64,000 nt of DNA from Sulfurimonas crateris (GTDB lineage Bacteria; Campylobacterota; Campylobacteria; Campylobacterales; Sulfurimonadaceae): NCBI GenBank assembly GCA_945870785.1, contig CAMBTK010000003.1, forward strand, positions 1 through 64,000, read 5' to 3'. The stretch's first letter is position 1. The number at the start of each line of letters is the position of its first letter. This document shows positions 1-11,456 of the stretch, in pieces. A model generated the notes under the pieces. That model did no database searches and was not told where the DNA came from. It saw only the letters and a program-made list of their open reading frames with translations. Both the position numbers and the translations under genes were made by a program.

Positions 1-351
1 GTTATTTTAGTTGCCCCGCCTCAGTTTTTGCCTCAGAGTGATTTGAGAACAACACACTATTTAGAAGATATTATTGATGAAGTAGATGCTATCATGAGCC
101 TTAGAACACAAACAGAGAGACATTCTTCTCAAACTTATGCTTCACTAAAAGATTATGCGAGTGATTTTTGTATAACAAGTGAAGTTGTTGGCGATAGAGA
201 TATAATCATTCTTCATCCAGGTCCTGTTCATAGAAATATAGATATTTGTGACGCGCTCTTAGCGGATAAAAGATGTAAGGTTTTAGAGCAGGTAGCAAAT
301 GGTGTTGCAATAAGAATGGCAGTACTAAAAAAATTAATTTATGACGTTTGA
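1..351 (+). CDS. pyrB: Aspartate carbamoyltransferase, C-terminal part (5' truncated by window edge)
   Basis: Frame is open from base 1. Residues LRTQTER and [13 protein letters not shown] match the ATCase C-terminal half. Confidence 0.9.
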   Translation, partial: VILVAPPQFLPQSDLRTTHYLEDIIDEVDAIMSLRTQTERHSSQTYASLKDYASDFCITSEVVGDRDIIILHPGPVHRNIDICDALLADKRCKVLEQVANGVAIRMAVLKKLIYDV

Positions 352-1279
352 GGATATAAACTCTCTTGGGGCTAAAAGAGAACCTTTTCTATTTATAGTT
401 GATTTTAAAGCTCAAAATATAGCTCTTTTGCCTCTAGATAAACTTAAACAAAACGATGTAGAGTTTGAGATAAATGAAGAGTATAAACTAAAAGTTCACG
501 AAGATTTTTTACAAAAAGATGGTGTATCTTTTGAGACATACAAAGAGAAGTTTGATTTTGTAATAAAGAAGATAAAAGATGGAGAGACATATCTTTTAAA
601 CCTCACCCAGCCTACATATATAAAAACACCATTAACACTACAAGAGATATATAGTTCAGCAAATGCTCCCTATAAATTAAGATACAAAGATGAGTTTGTC
701 TGCTTTTCTCCTGAAAAATTTATCTCTATACAAGACTCTAAAATCTCAACATTTCCTATGAAAGGCACAATTGACGCTTCAATCTTAAATGCAAAAGAGA
801 TAATTTTAGAAGATAAAAAAGAGATGGCGGAGCATGTTATGGTTGTTGATTTGCTTAGAAACGACCTCTCTATGGTTGCCAAAAATGTAAAAGTTGAAAA
901 GTTTAGATATATAACAAAGATAGAAGCTGGAGAGAAAAAACTTCTACATGTAAGCTCACATATAAGCGGTAATGTTGGGGATGATTGGCATAGCAAAATA
1001 GGGGATATTTTAAAATCACTTCTTCCAGCGGGAAGCATAAGCGGAGCACCAAAGAAGAGCACTCTTGAGATAATCAAGCTAGTTGAAGGGTATGAGAGAG
1101 GTTATTTTAGCGGTGTTTTTGGAGTATATGATGGAGAGGCGCTTAATAGCGCTGTTATGATTCGTTTTGTGCAAAAAACCAAAGATGGCTATATCTATAA
1201 AAGTGGTGGCGGAATTACGCTTGATAGTAATGCAAAGAGCGAGTACGCTGAATTGCTAGACAAAGTTTATTTGCCATAA
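341..1279 (+). CDS. pabB: Chorismate-binding enzyme, aminodeoxychorismate synthase component I-like
   Basis: GTIDA, LLRNDL and [13 protein letters not shown] motifs of the chorismate-binding family. Overlaps the pyrB end by 11 bp. Confidence 0.85.
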   Translation: MTFEDINSLGAKREPFLFIVDFKAQNIALLPLDKLKQNDVEFEINEEYKLKVHEDFLQKDGVSFETYKEKFDFVIKKIKDGETYLLNLTQPTYIKTPLTLQEIYSSANAPYKLRYKDEFVCFSPEKFISIQDSKISTFPMKGTIDASILNAKEIILEDKKEMAEHVMVVDLLRNDLSMVAKNVKVEKFRYITKIEAGEKKLLHVSSHISGNVGDDWHSKIGDILKSLLPAGSISGAPKKSTLEIIKLVEGYERGYFSGVFGVYDGEALNSAVMIRFVQKTKDGYIYKSGGGITLDSNAKSEYAELLDKVYLP

Positions 1280-1293
1280 AAAAGGAGCTGTAA

Positions 1294-2691
1294 ATGTTTA
1301 AAATCGATGGATTTTTTACAAGCGGATGGGTGTTTGATGAGTATGAGCATGAATTAAAAAACAGATACCAGATGATAAACATCGGTATTTTGCTCTCAAC
1401 AGCAGGATTGGTTTATGGAATCATAGGAAACTATCTACGTGGTCTTCATATATTAATACCTTTAGAGTTAGTAATCTTATGTATGAATTTTATAATGTTT
1501 TTTGCCCTTAGAAAATACCGTAATTTTTTTGAATTTTTTGCTATTATAATTACTATTCAATATACATTTTTATTTTTGTTTCTTATTTATGTGAGTGATC
1601 CTCATGATTTAAAACATCTTTGGATATTTACATATCCTATCATACTTCTATATTTTCAAAAGACACTGAAGGCCCTATATTGGCTATTGTTTATTCTTCT
1701 TATGCTTATAATCGCGCCATTTCAGACATTTATAGAAATACAGTATTCAATATTTCAAATCTCGTATCTCTCTTTTGTTTTAATAATAATTAGCATCATT
1801 ATCTATTTTTATAAGAAGAAGATAGATGAAGCGAAGGTTACGATACTTGAGCAACAAAATATGCTTAAAAACTTTAATTCAGAACTTGAGAGACAAGTAA
1901 AAGATAAAACAACACAGCTAATAAAGCTAAATGAATCACTGGAAATTAAAGTTGAGCAAAAGCTAGAAGAACTTAGAAAAAAAGACCAGATACTAGAGAT
2001 GCAGTCAAAACAAGCTGTTATGGGCGAGATGATAAGTATGATAGCACATCAGTGGAGGCAACCGCTCTCTACAATAACGCTTCAAATTGCAAATTTACAG
2101 CTAAAACATATGCTTGAGAAAGAGAGAAGATGTAGGGATGTTGATGAAGCATTAACCAATATCAGCAATACGATAATTTATCTCTCTGATACTGTTGATG
2201 ATTTTCAAACATATTTTCGTCCAAATAAAGAGATGGTCAGTATTGAGATTCATGAGCTATTTCAGAGGGCGCTTAATTTTGCGCAATCAAGACTGCAAGA
2301 CAGTAAAATAAAAATATCAATAAAAAGAGATAAAGATATAGTTCTTAAAATTTATATCAATGAACTTATTCAGGTTATTCTTAATATTTTAAATAACGCA
2401 ATAGATGCTCACAATGAAGTAAAGCCAAGTAATCCTACAATTGTTATGGATGTGACTGATGATGATGAGTATGTTTTTATCTCTATAACGGATAATGCTG
2501 GAGGTATAAGTGATGAGCATCTACTACATCTTTTTACGCCATACTACAGCACTAAGGGCAAAAACGGAACAGGGCTAGGGCTTTATATGAGTAAAATGAT
2601 TATTGAAAAGCAGTTTGGAGGGGAGATAGAAGTTAGAACATCAACTCTTGGCTCGACGTTTATTATCAAAATCAAAAAAAACAGTAACTGA
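1294..2691 (+). CDS. Membrane-bound sensor histidine kinase
   Basis: N-terminal hydrophobic helices, coiled coil, H-box AHQWRQPLS, N-box NILNNAIDAH, and G-boxes (ITDNAGGI, GTGLGLYMSK). Confidence 0.9.
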   Translation: MFKIDGFFTSGWVFDEYEHELKNRYQMINIGILLSTAGLVYGIIGNYLRGLHILIPLELVILCMNFIMFFALRKYRNFFEFFAIIITIQYTFLFLFLIYVSDPHDLKHLWIFTYPIILLYFQKTLKALYWLLFILLMLIIAPFQTFIEIQYSIFQISYLSFVLIIISIIIYFYKKKIDEAKVTILEQQNMLKNFNSELERQVKDKTTQLIKLNESLEIKVEQKLEELRKKDQILEMQSKQAVMGEMISMIAHQWRQPLSTITLQIANLQLKHMLEKERRCRDVDEALTNISNTIIYLSDTVDDFQTYFRPNKEMVSIEIHELFQRALNFAQSRLQDSKIKISIKRDKDIVLKIYINELIQVILNILNNAIDAHNEVKPSNPTIVMDVTDDDEYVFISITDNAGGISDEHLLHLFTPYYSTKGKNGTGLGLYMSKMIIEKQFGGEIEVRTSTLGSTFIIKIKKNSN

Positions 2692-2740
2692 TAAAAAAAT
2701 TGAGAAATTTTGAGATATAATTTACCGAAATAAGAAAGGT

Positions 2741-3727
2741 TTGCATATGTATTTAAAAGATTTAAAGTTCTCGCTGTGGGCGGATTTTATAGAAAGAGAC
2801 TATTTAGATAATGAGTTTAAAGAGTTAATAGATAAAAAAATAATCAATGGAGCTACTTCAAATCCTGCAATATTTAAAAATGCGATACTTAGTTCAAATG
2901 CTTATAAAGAGCAACTTCTTACTCTTAAGTCGCTTAGCCCAAAAGAAAAATATGAAGCAGTTGCTATCTATGATATACAAAAAGCAGCAGATATATTAAA
3001 ACCTCTTTATGATGTAGGCGATGATGGTTATGTAAGTATAGAAGTAGACCCTTTTCTTTGTGATGACGCTGATGCAACGATAAAAGAGGGAGAGAGACTC
3101 TATAAAAGCATAGGCAGAGCAAACGTGATGATAAAAATTCCAGCGACTAAGGCTGGATATATTGCGATGCAAACTCTTACATCAAAAGGCATACCAGTAA
3201 ATGCAACGCTTATCTTTAAGAAAGAACAAGCTATTTTATGTGCAAAAGCTTTTAGAGATGGAACAAAAGAGTTTGGAGCAACCGTTGATACAGTAATAAG
3301 CGTGTTTGTAAGCAGAATCGACAGAGCTTTAGATGATATGCTTGAAAAAGCTAAAATCAAAAAAGCTCTAAGTGGCATATATAACAGTGCAAGTATATAT
3401 GAAGCTGTTGAGAGCATGAGAGTTGATAGATGCCGAGTTCTTTTTGCAAGTACAGGAGTAAAAGATGATTCACTGCCTCCTCACTACTACATTGATGGAC
3501 TTTTAGCGTATAACAGCGTAAATACAGCGCCAGTAGATACTATAAAAGCGTATGATGCAAATGGATCTAAAACAGCTTCGCTTCCAATTTCACAAGAGAA
3601 AATAAGAGAACATTTCGAAGCGATAAAATTTTTAGGTATCGATTTTGATATGATTTTAGACAAGCAGATAGAAGATGGATTACAATCTTTTAAAGATGCA
3701 TTTAAAGATATATTGGAGTCATTATGA
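2741..3727 (+). CDS. tal: Transaldolase
   Basis: GATSNPAIFKNAI and MIKIPATKAG motifs. A second ATG lies 6 bp downstream. Confidence 0.92.
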   Translation: MHMYLKDLKFSLWADFIERDYLDNEFKELIDKKIINGATSNPAIFKNAILSSNAYKEQLLTLKSLSPKEKYEAVAIYDIQKAADILKPLYDVGDDGYVSIEVDPFLCDDADATIKEGERLYKSIGRANVMIKIPATKAGYIAMQTLTSKGIPVNATLIFKKEQAILCAKAFRDGTKEFGATVDTVISVFVSRIDRALDDMLEKAKIKKALSGIYNSASIYEAVESMRVDRCRVLFASTGVKDDSLPPHYYIDGLLAYNSVNTAPVDTIKAYDANGSKTASLPISQEKIREHFEAIKFLGIDFDMILDKQIEDGLQSFKDAFKDILESL

Positions 3728-4920
3728 TTAAACATAACAATGAAATAGATATAAGTCTTTTAACGTTTGAACAGATAAAAAAGATTAGAGGGTATCTTAA
3801 AAAACTTATTGAAAATGGTGGAAGCGACTTACATGTAAAGTCAAACGGGGCAATAAGAGCTAGAATAAATGGGGCGATAATCCCTTTTTCTGGAAGCATC
3901 TTCTCTTATGAAGATGGAATGACTTTGGCAAAAGAGATACTTAGAGGAAGATTCTCAGAGTTGATAGAGCATAAAGAGGTGGATTTAGTTTATCAATTTG
4001 ATGAACGCAACCGCTTTCGTGTAAACATTTTTTTTCAAACTGACGGACCATCTTTTGTTTTTCGTGTAATTCCTATGAAAATTCCAACAATTGATGAGAT
4101 GAAATATCCTGAGATGATAAGAACATTTACAAAAGAGTCACGCGGATTGATACTAGTAACTGGAACAACAGGAAGTGGAAAATCAACAACTCTAGCAGCA
4201 ATGATTCATGAGATAAATATGTGTGATAAAAAACACATCATAACGATAGAAGATCCAATTGAATTTGTTCATAAAGATAGAGGATGTATCATAAATCAAC
4301 GCTCAGTTGGGCAAGATACACTCTCATTTGATAGAGCGCTTAGAGCTGCTCTTCGTGAAGACCCAGATATTATATTAGTTGGAGAGATGAGAGATAGAGA
4401 GACGATAGAGTTGGCACTGCATGCGGCAGATACAGGGCATTTGGTTTTTTCAACACTGCATACGGTTGATGCAAAAGAGACTATAAATCGTATAATTGCT
4501 ATTTTTCCAAACGAAGAGCAAAATCGTGTTAGGCTCTCTCTTGCTGGAGTATTAAAAGGTGTTATATCTCAAAGACTGATTCCAACAAAAGATGATAAAC
4601 GTGTAGCGGCTATGGAGATACTTGTAAAGACTCCTATGGTTGAGAAGTTAATTTTAGAAAATAGAGATTATGAAATTCGCGAAACAATCGAAAAAGGTAG
4701 AGAACACTACAAATCACAAAGTTTTGACCAACATATCTTGGATATATACAATAACGGAATTATCACAAAACAAAAAGCAAAAGATTACGCTACAAGCGCA
4801 TCCGATTTAGAGCTAAAAATGAGTGGCTTAAACAGTGGCAAGGCTTCAGAGAGTATACACAAAGCTGAAAGTGTTGATAAGAACGGCTTTGGCGAAGATG
4901 ATATCTTTAATTTAAAATAG
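3724..4920 (+). CDS. pilT: Type IV pilus retraction ATPase PilT
   Basis: Walker A GTTGSGKSTT, IEDPIEFVH, Asp box LREDPDIILVGEMRD, and His box HTVDAKETINRI. Confidence 0.92.
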   Translation: MIKHNNEIDISLLTFEQIKKIRGYLKKLIENGGSDLHVKSNGAIRARINGAIIPFSGSIFSYEDGMTLAKEILRGRFSELIEHKEVDLVYQFDERNRFRVNIFFQTDGPSFVFRVIPMKIPTIDEMKYPEMIRTFTKESRGLILVTGTTGSGKSTTLAAMIHEINMCDKKHIITIEDPIEFVHKDRGCIINQRSVGQDTLSFDRALRAALREDPDIILVGEMRDRETIELALHAADTGHLVFSTLHTVDAKETINRIIAIFPNEEQNRVRLSLAGVLKGVISQRLIPTKDDKRVAAMEILVKTPMVEKLILENRDYEIRETIEKGREHYKSQSFDQHILDIYNNGIITKQKAKDYATSASDLELKMSGLNSGKASESIHKAESVDKNGFGEDDIFNLK

Positions 4921-4986
4921 ACCTATTTAACTGCAATTAAAGCTTAAAGAGATATAATTGCGGACATTTTTTATTAAGGATTTAAT

Positions 4987-5523
4987 ATGTTAGAAGGCAT
5001 AATTAGAGAGAGTATTGGCAAAATAGGCACGAAAGCGCTTCGCCGCGATGGATATCTAATTGCAAACATTTATGGAAAAGGGTTAGAAAACCTACATGCT
5101 GCATTCAAAGAGAATGAGTATATCCGTACTGTTCGTAATAAAGAGACTCTGGCATTTCCTATCAAAGTAGCATCAAAAGAGATGAATGTTGTTGTTCAAT
5201 CTTATGAGGCACACCCAGTTACGGGTAAGCTATTACACGTAGATTTAATGGTAGCACAACCAAATGTTGTGACACACTATAATGTACCTGTTGTTACAGT
5301 TGGTGATGCAATTGGTCTTAAAAATAAAGGTCTTGTGCATATTTCAAAACCTCGTTTAAGAGTAAAAGCTACTATTGAAAATACTCCAAACGCTATCATT
5401 GTAGATGTTGCTAAAATGGATGTAGGTGACGCAAAAATGGTACGTGACATTGCAAAAATAGCTAATGTGACGTTCACAGATTCTGATCGTGTATCTGTAC
5501 TAAGCGTAATCAAAGCGAAATAA
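4987..5523 (+). CDS. rplY: 50S ribosomal protein L25/Ctc
   Basis: TL5/CTC-like sequence ([17 protein letters not shown]). Immediately upstream of pth, a common arrangement. Confidence 0.92.
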   Translation: MLEGIIRESIGKIGTKALRRDGYLIANIYGKGLENLHAAFKENEYIRTVRNKETLAFPIKVASKEMNVVVQSYEAHPVTGKLLHVDLMVAQPNVVTHYNVPVVTVGDAIGLKNKGLVHISKPRLRVKATIENTPNAIIVDVAKMDVGDAKMVRDIAKIANVTFTDSDRVSVLSVIKAK

Positions 5524-5525
5524 TT

Positions 5526-6080
5526 ATGTTAATAGTCGGTCTGGGTAACCCTGGCCCGAACTATGAGCATACCCGCCATAATATAGGCTTTATGGTTATA
5601 AATGAGCTAGTCAAACGAAAAAATGCTCAAAAACTATCTTCATCATTTGACTCTATCCTTTTTAAGTTTTCAAATCATTTTTTATTAAAACCACTTACTT
5701 TTATGAACTTGTCAGGCTTAGCGATTGGCGCTGTAAAGAAGTTTTATAAAATTGATGAAGTTGTTGTAATACATGATGATTTAGACCTTCCATTTGGCGC
5801 ACTTCGCTTTAAAAAAGGCGGTGGACATGGTGGACACAATGGACTTAAATCAACAGATGAACATATTTCAAAAGAGTATATAAGAGTACGAATGGGTATA
5901 GGCAAACCAGAGCATAAAGGTGAAGTAGCTTCTTATGTTTTAAGTAATTTTACTAAAGATGAGCAAGAACATTTAGCGGAGTTTATTGCTTCTGCTTCTG
6001 ATGCACTCGAGTGTCTCTTAAGTAACTCTCTTGAAGATGTTAGCACTAAATATACAATTAAAAAAATTCCGCTAAAATAG
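5526..6080 (+). CDS. pth: Peptidyl-tRNA hydrolase
   Basis: VGLGNPGPNYEHTRHNIGF and HDDLDLPFG...KKGGGHGGHNGLKS motifs. Confidence 0.95.
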   Translation: MLIVGLGNPGPNYEHTRHNIGFMVINELVKRKNAQKLSSSFDSILFKFSNHFLLKPLTFMNLSGLAIGAVKKFYKIDEVVVIHDDLDLPFGALRFKKGGGHGGHNGLKSTDEHISKEYIRVRMGIGKPEHKGEVASYVLSNFTKDEQEHLAEFIASASDALECLLSNSLEDVSTKYTIKKIPLK

Positions 6081-6105
6081 CACTAAACTTCTCTATTGGA
6101 CCTAA

Positions 6106-7185
6106 ATGCTGGCTTTTAAATATATCTCTTTTCATTACATTAGATACTTTATTGTTATATTATTGGCTTTAGTACTTTTTTTAGTCGGTTTTGACTATAT
6201 GGGAAGCTCTGAGAAACTTGATATTTCTGCCAATTTACTTCTTATTTATATTGTTTATAAAACATTTTATGCCATCGATATGCTTCTTCCTCTTTCGCTT
6301 ATATTTGCAATGATAAGCACAAAGATTTTTTTAATCCGATCAAATGCACTAGTCTCGTTCTACTCTCTTGGATATTCTAGAATAGATATATTAAAACCTT
6401 TTGTAGTTGTTTCTACTGTTGTAATTACTCTTTTTATCTCTCTTCATTCAATTTCAAATTTTGCAAGAGCGGATGAGTTTGCAAAAAATATCCGTAAAAA
6501 TGCACAATACTTAAGCCCAACAAGAGACCTTTTTTTTACATATAAAGATAAATTTGTATATTTTTCAAGATTATTGCCTCTTCAAGAGAGCGCAGAGAAT
6601 ATACGTGTATTTAGCTTTGTAGATAACTCTTTAAAAGAGGTTTTAGTAGCCAAAAAAGCTAGTTATAGAAATGATGCATGGCTTATTAACAAGGCTGATA
6701 TTATTACAAAGCCAGACAACATTAGCTTTGACTCTTTGGGGATAAAAGTAAGAGAGAAGCAAAACTTAGAGATTCTTCAAGGGTTTCGCCCAAAAATGCT
6801 TGATCAAGTTTATGAGGGCAAAGTTAATTTTTCAATCAAAGATGCAATTGACGCTTATTTGCTCTTACGTGATCAAAATATCAATACAAATACAGTAAAG
6901 AGTGCTCTTTATAAGATATTTGTATATCCATTTTTTGTTCCCTCTTTAGTTGTTATCATATTCTTTTTTGTTCCAATTAGTGTTAGATTTTTAAATGTTT
7001 CTCTATTTAGTTTTGTGGCAATTATCTCTTCTTTGATGATTTGGGCATTTTTATTTTCATTAGTAGAGTTATCAAACCATAAAACGATACCAAGTGAACT
7101 TGGAATAATTTTGCCAAATTTATTGCTTTTATTGTTTGCAATAAGACAGTGGATAAAATATCGTACATCCAGAGTTAGCAACTAA
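6106..7185 (+). CDS. LptF/LptG (YjgP/YjgQ) family LPS export permease
   Basis: Six-TM permease layout with N-terminal FKYISFHYIRYF and LLPLSLIFA. YjgP/YjgQ-like. Confidence 0.8.
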   Translation: MLAFKYISFHYIRYFIVILLALVLFLVGFDYMGSSEKLDISANLLLIYIVYKTFYAIDMLLPLSLIFAMISTKIFLIRSNALVSFYSLGYSRIDILKPFVVVSTVVITLFISLHSISNFARADEFAKNIRKNAQYLSPTRDLFFTYKDKFVYFSRLLPLQESAENIRVFSFVDNSLKEVLVAKKASYRNDAWLINKADIITKPDNISFDSLGIKVREKQNLEILQGFRPKMLDQVYEGKVNFSIKDAIDAYLLLRDQNINTNTVKSALYKIFVYPFFVPSLVVIIFFFVPISVRFLNVSLFSFVAIISSLMIWAFLFSLVELSNHKTIPSELGIILPNLLLLLFAIRQWIKYRTSRVSN

Positions 7186-7276
7186 AGTCGCATAATTTTT
7201 TACTCCTCATACTTTTTCATAACAAAAATATAAGTACTTTTTAGATAGAATCCACTTAAAAATATTTGGGATTTTT

Positions 7277-8488
7277 ATGATAAATTTTAAAGAACTAGCA
7301 GCTACTTATAAAACACCGTTATATATATATGATTTAGACTACATGAGCGCACAATATGAGGAGTTGAAAGCCGCTTTTAAAGGCAGAAAATCTATTATGG
7401 CATTTGCTATAAAATCAAACTCAAATCTTAGTGTTATTAAACATTTTGCTACTTTAGGAAGTGGAGCTGATTGTGTCTCTATTGGTGAGGTACATCGTGC
7501 AGTTTTAGCGGGAGTACCTAACTACAAAATCATTTTCTCTGGAGTTGGAAAGAGTGATGATGAGATTACTCAAGCTATTAAGTTAGATATTTTATATATT
7601 AACGTAGAGAGCGAAGCAGAGCTTGGTCGTGTAGAGCTCATAGCAAAAGAACTTGGTGCAAAATGTAGAATAAGCATCAGAGTAAATCCAAACATAGACC
7701 CACAAACTCACCCTTATATATCAACAGGGCTTCACGACAACAAGTTTGGAGTAGAGATAGATGCTGCTAAGAGAATGTACATAAAGGCAAACAACTCTGA
7801 GTATTTAGACCCTGTAGGTATCCACTTTCATATAGGTTCACAACTTACAGAACTAAAGCCTATATATGAGTCAGCAGAGATTGTGGCTGATTTAGTAAGA
7901 ACACTTCAAAATATAAAAATAGAGCTAAAGTTTTTTGATATAGGCGGAGGTCTTGGAGTAAAATACAAAGATGAGACAACGATAACTCCATATGATTATG
8001 CACAAGCTATTTTATCAACTCTAAAAGGTTTAGATTTAACAGTTATTTGTGAACCAGGAAGATTTTTAACTGCAAATGGCGGTTATTTTTTAACTAAAGT
8101 TCTTTATGAAAAAAGAAATGGCGATAAAAGATTTGTTGTGGTTGATGGCGGGATGAATGATTTGCTCAGACCAAGCTTATATAAGGCATATCATAGAATA
8201 GAAGCATTAACAGATAGCTCAAGTGAACTTAGCGAAGCAGATGTTGTCGGGCCAGTTTGTGAAAGTGGAGATTTCTTTGCAAAGGGATATATGCTTCCAG
8301 TTTTAGAGCATAACGACCTTTTGGTTATTCATAGTGCTGGAGCATATGGCTTTGGTATGGGCAGTAACTACAATACAAGAGGTAGAAGCGCTGAGGTTGC
8401 TATAAGCGGTAATAAGGTAAAACTTATCCGTAAGCGTGAAGAGTTTGAGGACCTTATAGCTTTAGAGAAAGAGTATTTGGAGAACTAA
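7277..8488 (+). CDS. lysA: Diaminopimelate decarboxylase
   Basis: AIKSNSNL PLP-Lys region, HIGSQ, CEPGRF and GPVCESGD motifs. Confidence 0.94.
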   Translation: MINFKELAATYKTPLYIYDLDYMSAQYEELKAAFKGRKSIMAFAIKSNSNLSVIKHFATLGSGADCVSIGEVHRAVLAGVPNYKIIFSGVGKSDDEITQAIKLDILYINVESEAELGRVELIAKELGAKCRISIRVNPNIDPQTHPYISTGLHDNKFGVEIDAAKRMYIKANNSEYLDPVGIHFHIGSQLTELKPIYESAEIVADLVRTLQNIKIELKFFDIGGGLGVKYKDETTITPYDYAQAILSTLKGLDLTVICEPGRFLTANGGYFLTKVLYEKRNGDKRFVVVDGGMNDLLRPSLYKAYHRIEALTDSSSELSEADVVGPVCESGDFFAKGYMLPVLEHNDLLVIHSAGAYGFGMGSNYNTRGRSAEVAISGNKVKLIRKREEFEDLIALEKEYLEN

Positions 8489-8489
8489 G

Positions 8490-9266
8490 ATGTATTTTAT
8501 TGATGTGCAAGGCACACTAATTAGCGATAGCGATAAATCCCCAATACGTGGAAGCAGAGAATTTATTGATGCGCTAAATGAAAAAAAAATACCCTATATG
8601 ATTATCACAAACAGCACAAAAAAAGCTTCAATTGATTTTTTTGATTTTTTGAAATCTAAAGGTTTTAATATAGAGTTTTCTTCATATCTTGACCCACTTA
8701 TGCTTTTAGAATCACATGTAGAAAAAAGTTCTGTTGCTCCTTATGGCGCAGATGAGTTCTTGGTTGTACTAAAAAAAATGGGATATATATTTAATTATAA
8801 AAATCCAAAAACAGTACTAATATCAATAAAAGAGAATTACACATCTGAAGAGTTTGCTCAAATCATCGATTTTTTATTGGCAGGTGCTTCTTTGGTGGGT
8901 ATGCATGAGACATCTATATATGCAAAAAACTCTAAAAGATACCCTGGGGTTGGCGCAATTTTAAAACTGCTAGAGTTTGCAACGTCATGCTCATATGAAG
9001 TTGTAGGAAAACCGAGTCGAGCATTTTATAATGAGGCTTTGATAATGCTTCGTAAGCAAAAAAATGATGCAAAATTTAGTGATGTGACAATTATTAGTGA
9101 TGATGTTAAGGGAGATTTAGGAGGCGCGAAAGAGCTTGGTATGAAGACTCTCTTCGTAACAAGTGGAAAATATAAAAGTGCAGATGAGATAGTCCCTTTT
9201 TTAAAACCTGAATTAAAACCTGATTACGTCTATGCTGATATGCAAGAGATTTTGGAGAAAATATGA
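8490..9266 (+). CDS. HAD superfamily (class IIA, NagD-like) hydrolase-like protein
   Basis: Motif I DVQGTL, motif II TNST, motif III VGKPS, motif IV ISDDVKGDLGGAKELGM. Confidence 0.82.
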   Translation: MYFIDVQGTLISDSDKSPIRGSREFIDALNEKKIPYMIITNSTKKASIDFFDFLKSKGFNIEFSSYLDPLMLLESHVEKSSVAPYGADEFLVVLKKMGYIFNYKNPKTVLISIKENYTSEEFAQIIDFLLAGASLVGMHETSIYAKNSKRYPGVGAILKLLEFATSCSYEVVGKPSRAFYNEALIMLRKQKNDAKFSDVTIISDDVKGDLGGAKELGMKTLFVTSGKYKSADEIVPFLKPELKPDYVYADMQEILEKI

Positions 9267-10354
9267 AAACTTTAGAAGATTGTAGAGATAGAATTGATAC
9301 GATTGATGACAAAATATTAGAGCTTTTAAATGAGAGAATGGTTGTTGTTAAACGTGTTGGAGAGATAAAAAAAGGCACCGACGCTGCTATATACAGACCA
9401 GAGAGAGAAAAAGCTATAATCGAGCGTTTAGCACAACATAGCACAAAAGAGAATGGACTTTTAAATCAAGATGCGATAGAGGCTATATTTTTAGAAATAT
9501 TTGCAGTTTCTAGAAACTTAGAACTACCAGAACGCATAGCATACCTAGGGCCAGAAGGTAGTTTTACGCATCAAGCAGCAGAGAGCCGTTTTGGGGCAAT
9601 GAGTGACTATATGTCTATGAGATCTATCTCAAATGTTTTTAAAGAGCTAGAGACTAAAAGAGCAAAATTTGGAGTAGTTCCAATTGAGAACTCAAGAGAT
9701 GGAGTTGTCGGTGAGACACTTGACCTTTTGGCAAAGAGCTCCGTAAAAATAGTAGCAGAGCTGTATATGCCGATTCACATGTCGTTTGTAACAAAAGCAA
9801 AAAAAATATCAGATATTAATAAAATCTACTCAAGAGACAAGGGGTTTGGGCAGTGTAGAGAATTTTTGCAAGAGCATAACCTCTCTAATGTTGAACTTAT
9901 CCCCGTTGAATCTACCGCAAAAGCAGCAATACTAGCTTCAAAAGATGAGAGCGCGGCTGCTATATGTAGTCATATAGCAGCAAAGTTATATAGTGTTCCA
10001 ACAATGTTTGACCATGTTGAAGATAGCATAGGCTCCCAAACAAGATTTGTGATACTAAGTGACTTTAAAAATGCAAAGAGTCAAGATGATAAAACTTCTA
10101 TATTGGTAAGATTAAAAGACTCTGTAAAGGCTGGCTCACTTGTGCATTTCTTGCAAGATTTTGAGCACGAGAGTATAAATCTCTCTAAAATAGAGTCTCG
10201 CCCATCAAAAGAGAAGGGCGGATTTGAGTACTGGTTTTTTATAGATTTTTATGGCCATGTTGATGATGAGAAGTTCCAAAAAGTGTTACAAAAACATAAA
10301 GAAGAGGTTACATGGCTTGGAAGCTATGTAAAAGGAGAAGAGATTGAAATTTAA
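9263..10354 (+). CDS. pheA: Bifunctional chorismate mutase/prephenate dehydratase
   Basis: N-terminal chorismate mutase ([20 protein letters not shown]); dehydratase [34 protein letters not shown]. Confidence 0.94.
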   Translation: MKTLEDCRDRIDTIDDKILELLNERMVVVKRVGEIKKGTDAAIYRPEREKAIIERLAQHSTKENGLLNQDAIEAIFLEIFAVSRNLELPERIAYLGPEGSFTHQAAESRFGAMSDYMSMRSISNVFKELETKRAKFGVVPIENSRDGVVGETLDLLAKSSVKIVAELYMPIHMSFVTKAKKISDINKIYSRDKGFGQCREFLQEHNLSNVELIPVESTAKAAILASKDESAAAICSHIAAKLYSVPTMFDHVEDSIGSQTRFVILSDFKNAKSQDDKTSILVRLKDSVKAGSLVHFLQDFEHESINLSKIESRPSKEKGGFEYWFFIDFYGHVDDEKFQKVLQKHKEEVTWLGSYVKGEEIEI

Positions 10355-11438
10355 TAAACATTTAGAAGATATAAAAACGTATGAAGCGGGAAAGCCCATA
10401 GAGCTTGTTGTGAGAGAACATGGGATTGAGCCAAAAGATATAGTAAAACTAGCATCTAATGAGAATCCGCTTGGATGTTCGCCTAAAGTAATTGATGCAG
10501 TTGGCAAAATCTTAACAAAGATGTCGTTATATCCAGATGACTCTATGATAAACCTAAAAAATGCACTTGCTAAGAGATATGATGTTAATAGTGAAAATAT
10601 AATCATTGGCTCAGGAAGTGATCAGGTAATAGAGTTCTTAATCCACGCAAAAGCACATAGTGGTTCAAAGATTTTGATGAATAGTATCACGTTTGCTATG
10701 TATGAAATTTACTCTAAGCATGTAGGTGCAAATGTTATAAGAACATCTTCACAAGAGCATGATTTAGATGAGTTTTATAAACTATACAAGCAAGAAAAGC
10801 CAGAGATTATATTTATTTGTACGCCAAACAACCCAACGGGCGATGCTCTTGATGCGCAAAATATATATGACTTCTTAGAAAAAATAGACAATGATACTTT
10901 AGTTGTGGTAGATGCAGCCTACATGGAGTATGCAATTATAAAAGATGCAAAAAAAGAGATAAAAGTTAAAGAACTTATAGAAAAACACTCAAATGTTATC
11001 TATCTTGGAACATTTTCAAAAGCGTATGGACTTGGCGGAATGAGAGTTGGTTATGGTATAGCAGATACTAAAATAATCAAAGAGCTTTATAAACTAAGAC
11101 CACCATTTAACATAACTACATTATCACTAGAAGCAGCAACAGTAGCCCTTAGCGATAATGATTTTGTACAAAAAAGTATAGCTCTTAATTTAGAGCAGAT
11201 GAAACGCTATGAGCAGTTTGCAAAAGAGCAAAAAATAGATATAATAAACAGTTATACAAATTTTGTTACATTGTCGCTTGGTGCTGAGAGAAATTCTACA
11301 AAAATAGCAAATCAGCTCCTACAAAAGGGTATGATAGTAAGAGACTTAAGCAGTTATAACATGAATGCTATCAGAGTTACAATTGGTACTGATGAGCAAA
11401 ATAGTCGTTTTTTTAAATTAGTAATACAATTTTTATAA
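10344..11438 (+). CDS. hisC: Histidinol-phosphate aminotransferase
   Basis: [10 protein letters not shown] and [17 protein letters not shown] motifs. TTG start overlapping the pheA end, RBS AAAGGAGAA upstream. Confidence 0.92.
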   Translation: MKFNKHLEDIKTYEAGKPIELVVREHGIEPKDIVKLASNENPLGCSPKVIDAVGKILTKMSLYPDDSMINLKNALAKRYDVNSENIIIGSGSDQVIEFLIHAKAHSGSKILMNSITFAMYEIYSKHVGANVIRTSSQEHDLDEFYKLYKQEKPEIIFICTPNNPTGDALDAQNIYDFLEKIDNDTLVVVDAAYMEYAIIKDAKKEIKVKELIEKHSNVIYLGTFSKAYGLGGMRVGYGIADTKIIKELYKLRPPFNITTLSLEAATVALSDNDFVQKSIALNLEQMKRYEQFAKEQKIDIINSYTNFVTLSLGAERNSTKIANQLLQKGMIVRDLSSYNMNAIRVTIGTDEQNSRFFKLVIQFL

Positions 11439-11456
11439 TGTTAAAATGGGAAGTCA

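Noticed and set aside
670-1077. Minus-strand ORF of 135 aa antisense to pabB
   Set aside because: Lies fully inside a confident CDS, with hydrophobic/Ser-rich composition typical of antisense reading frames.
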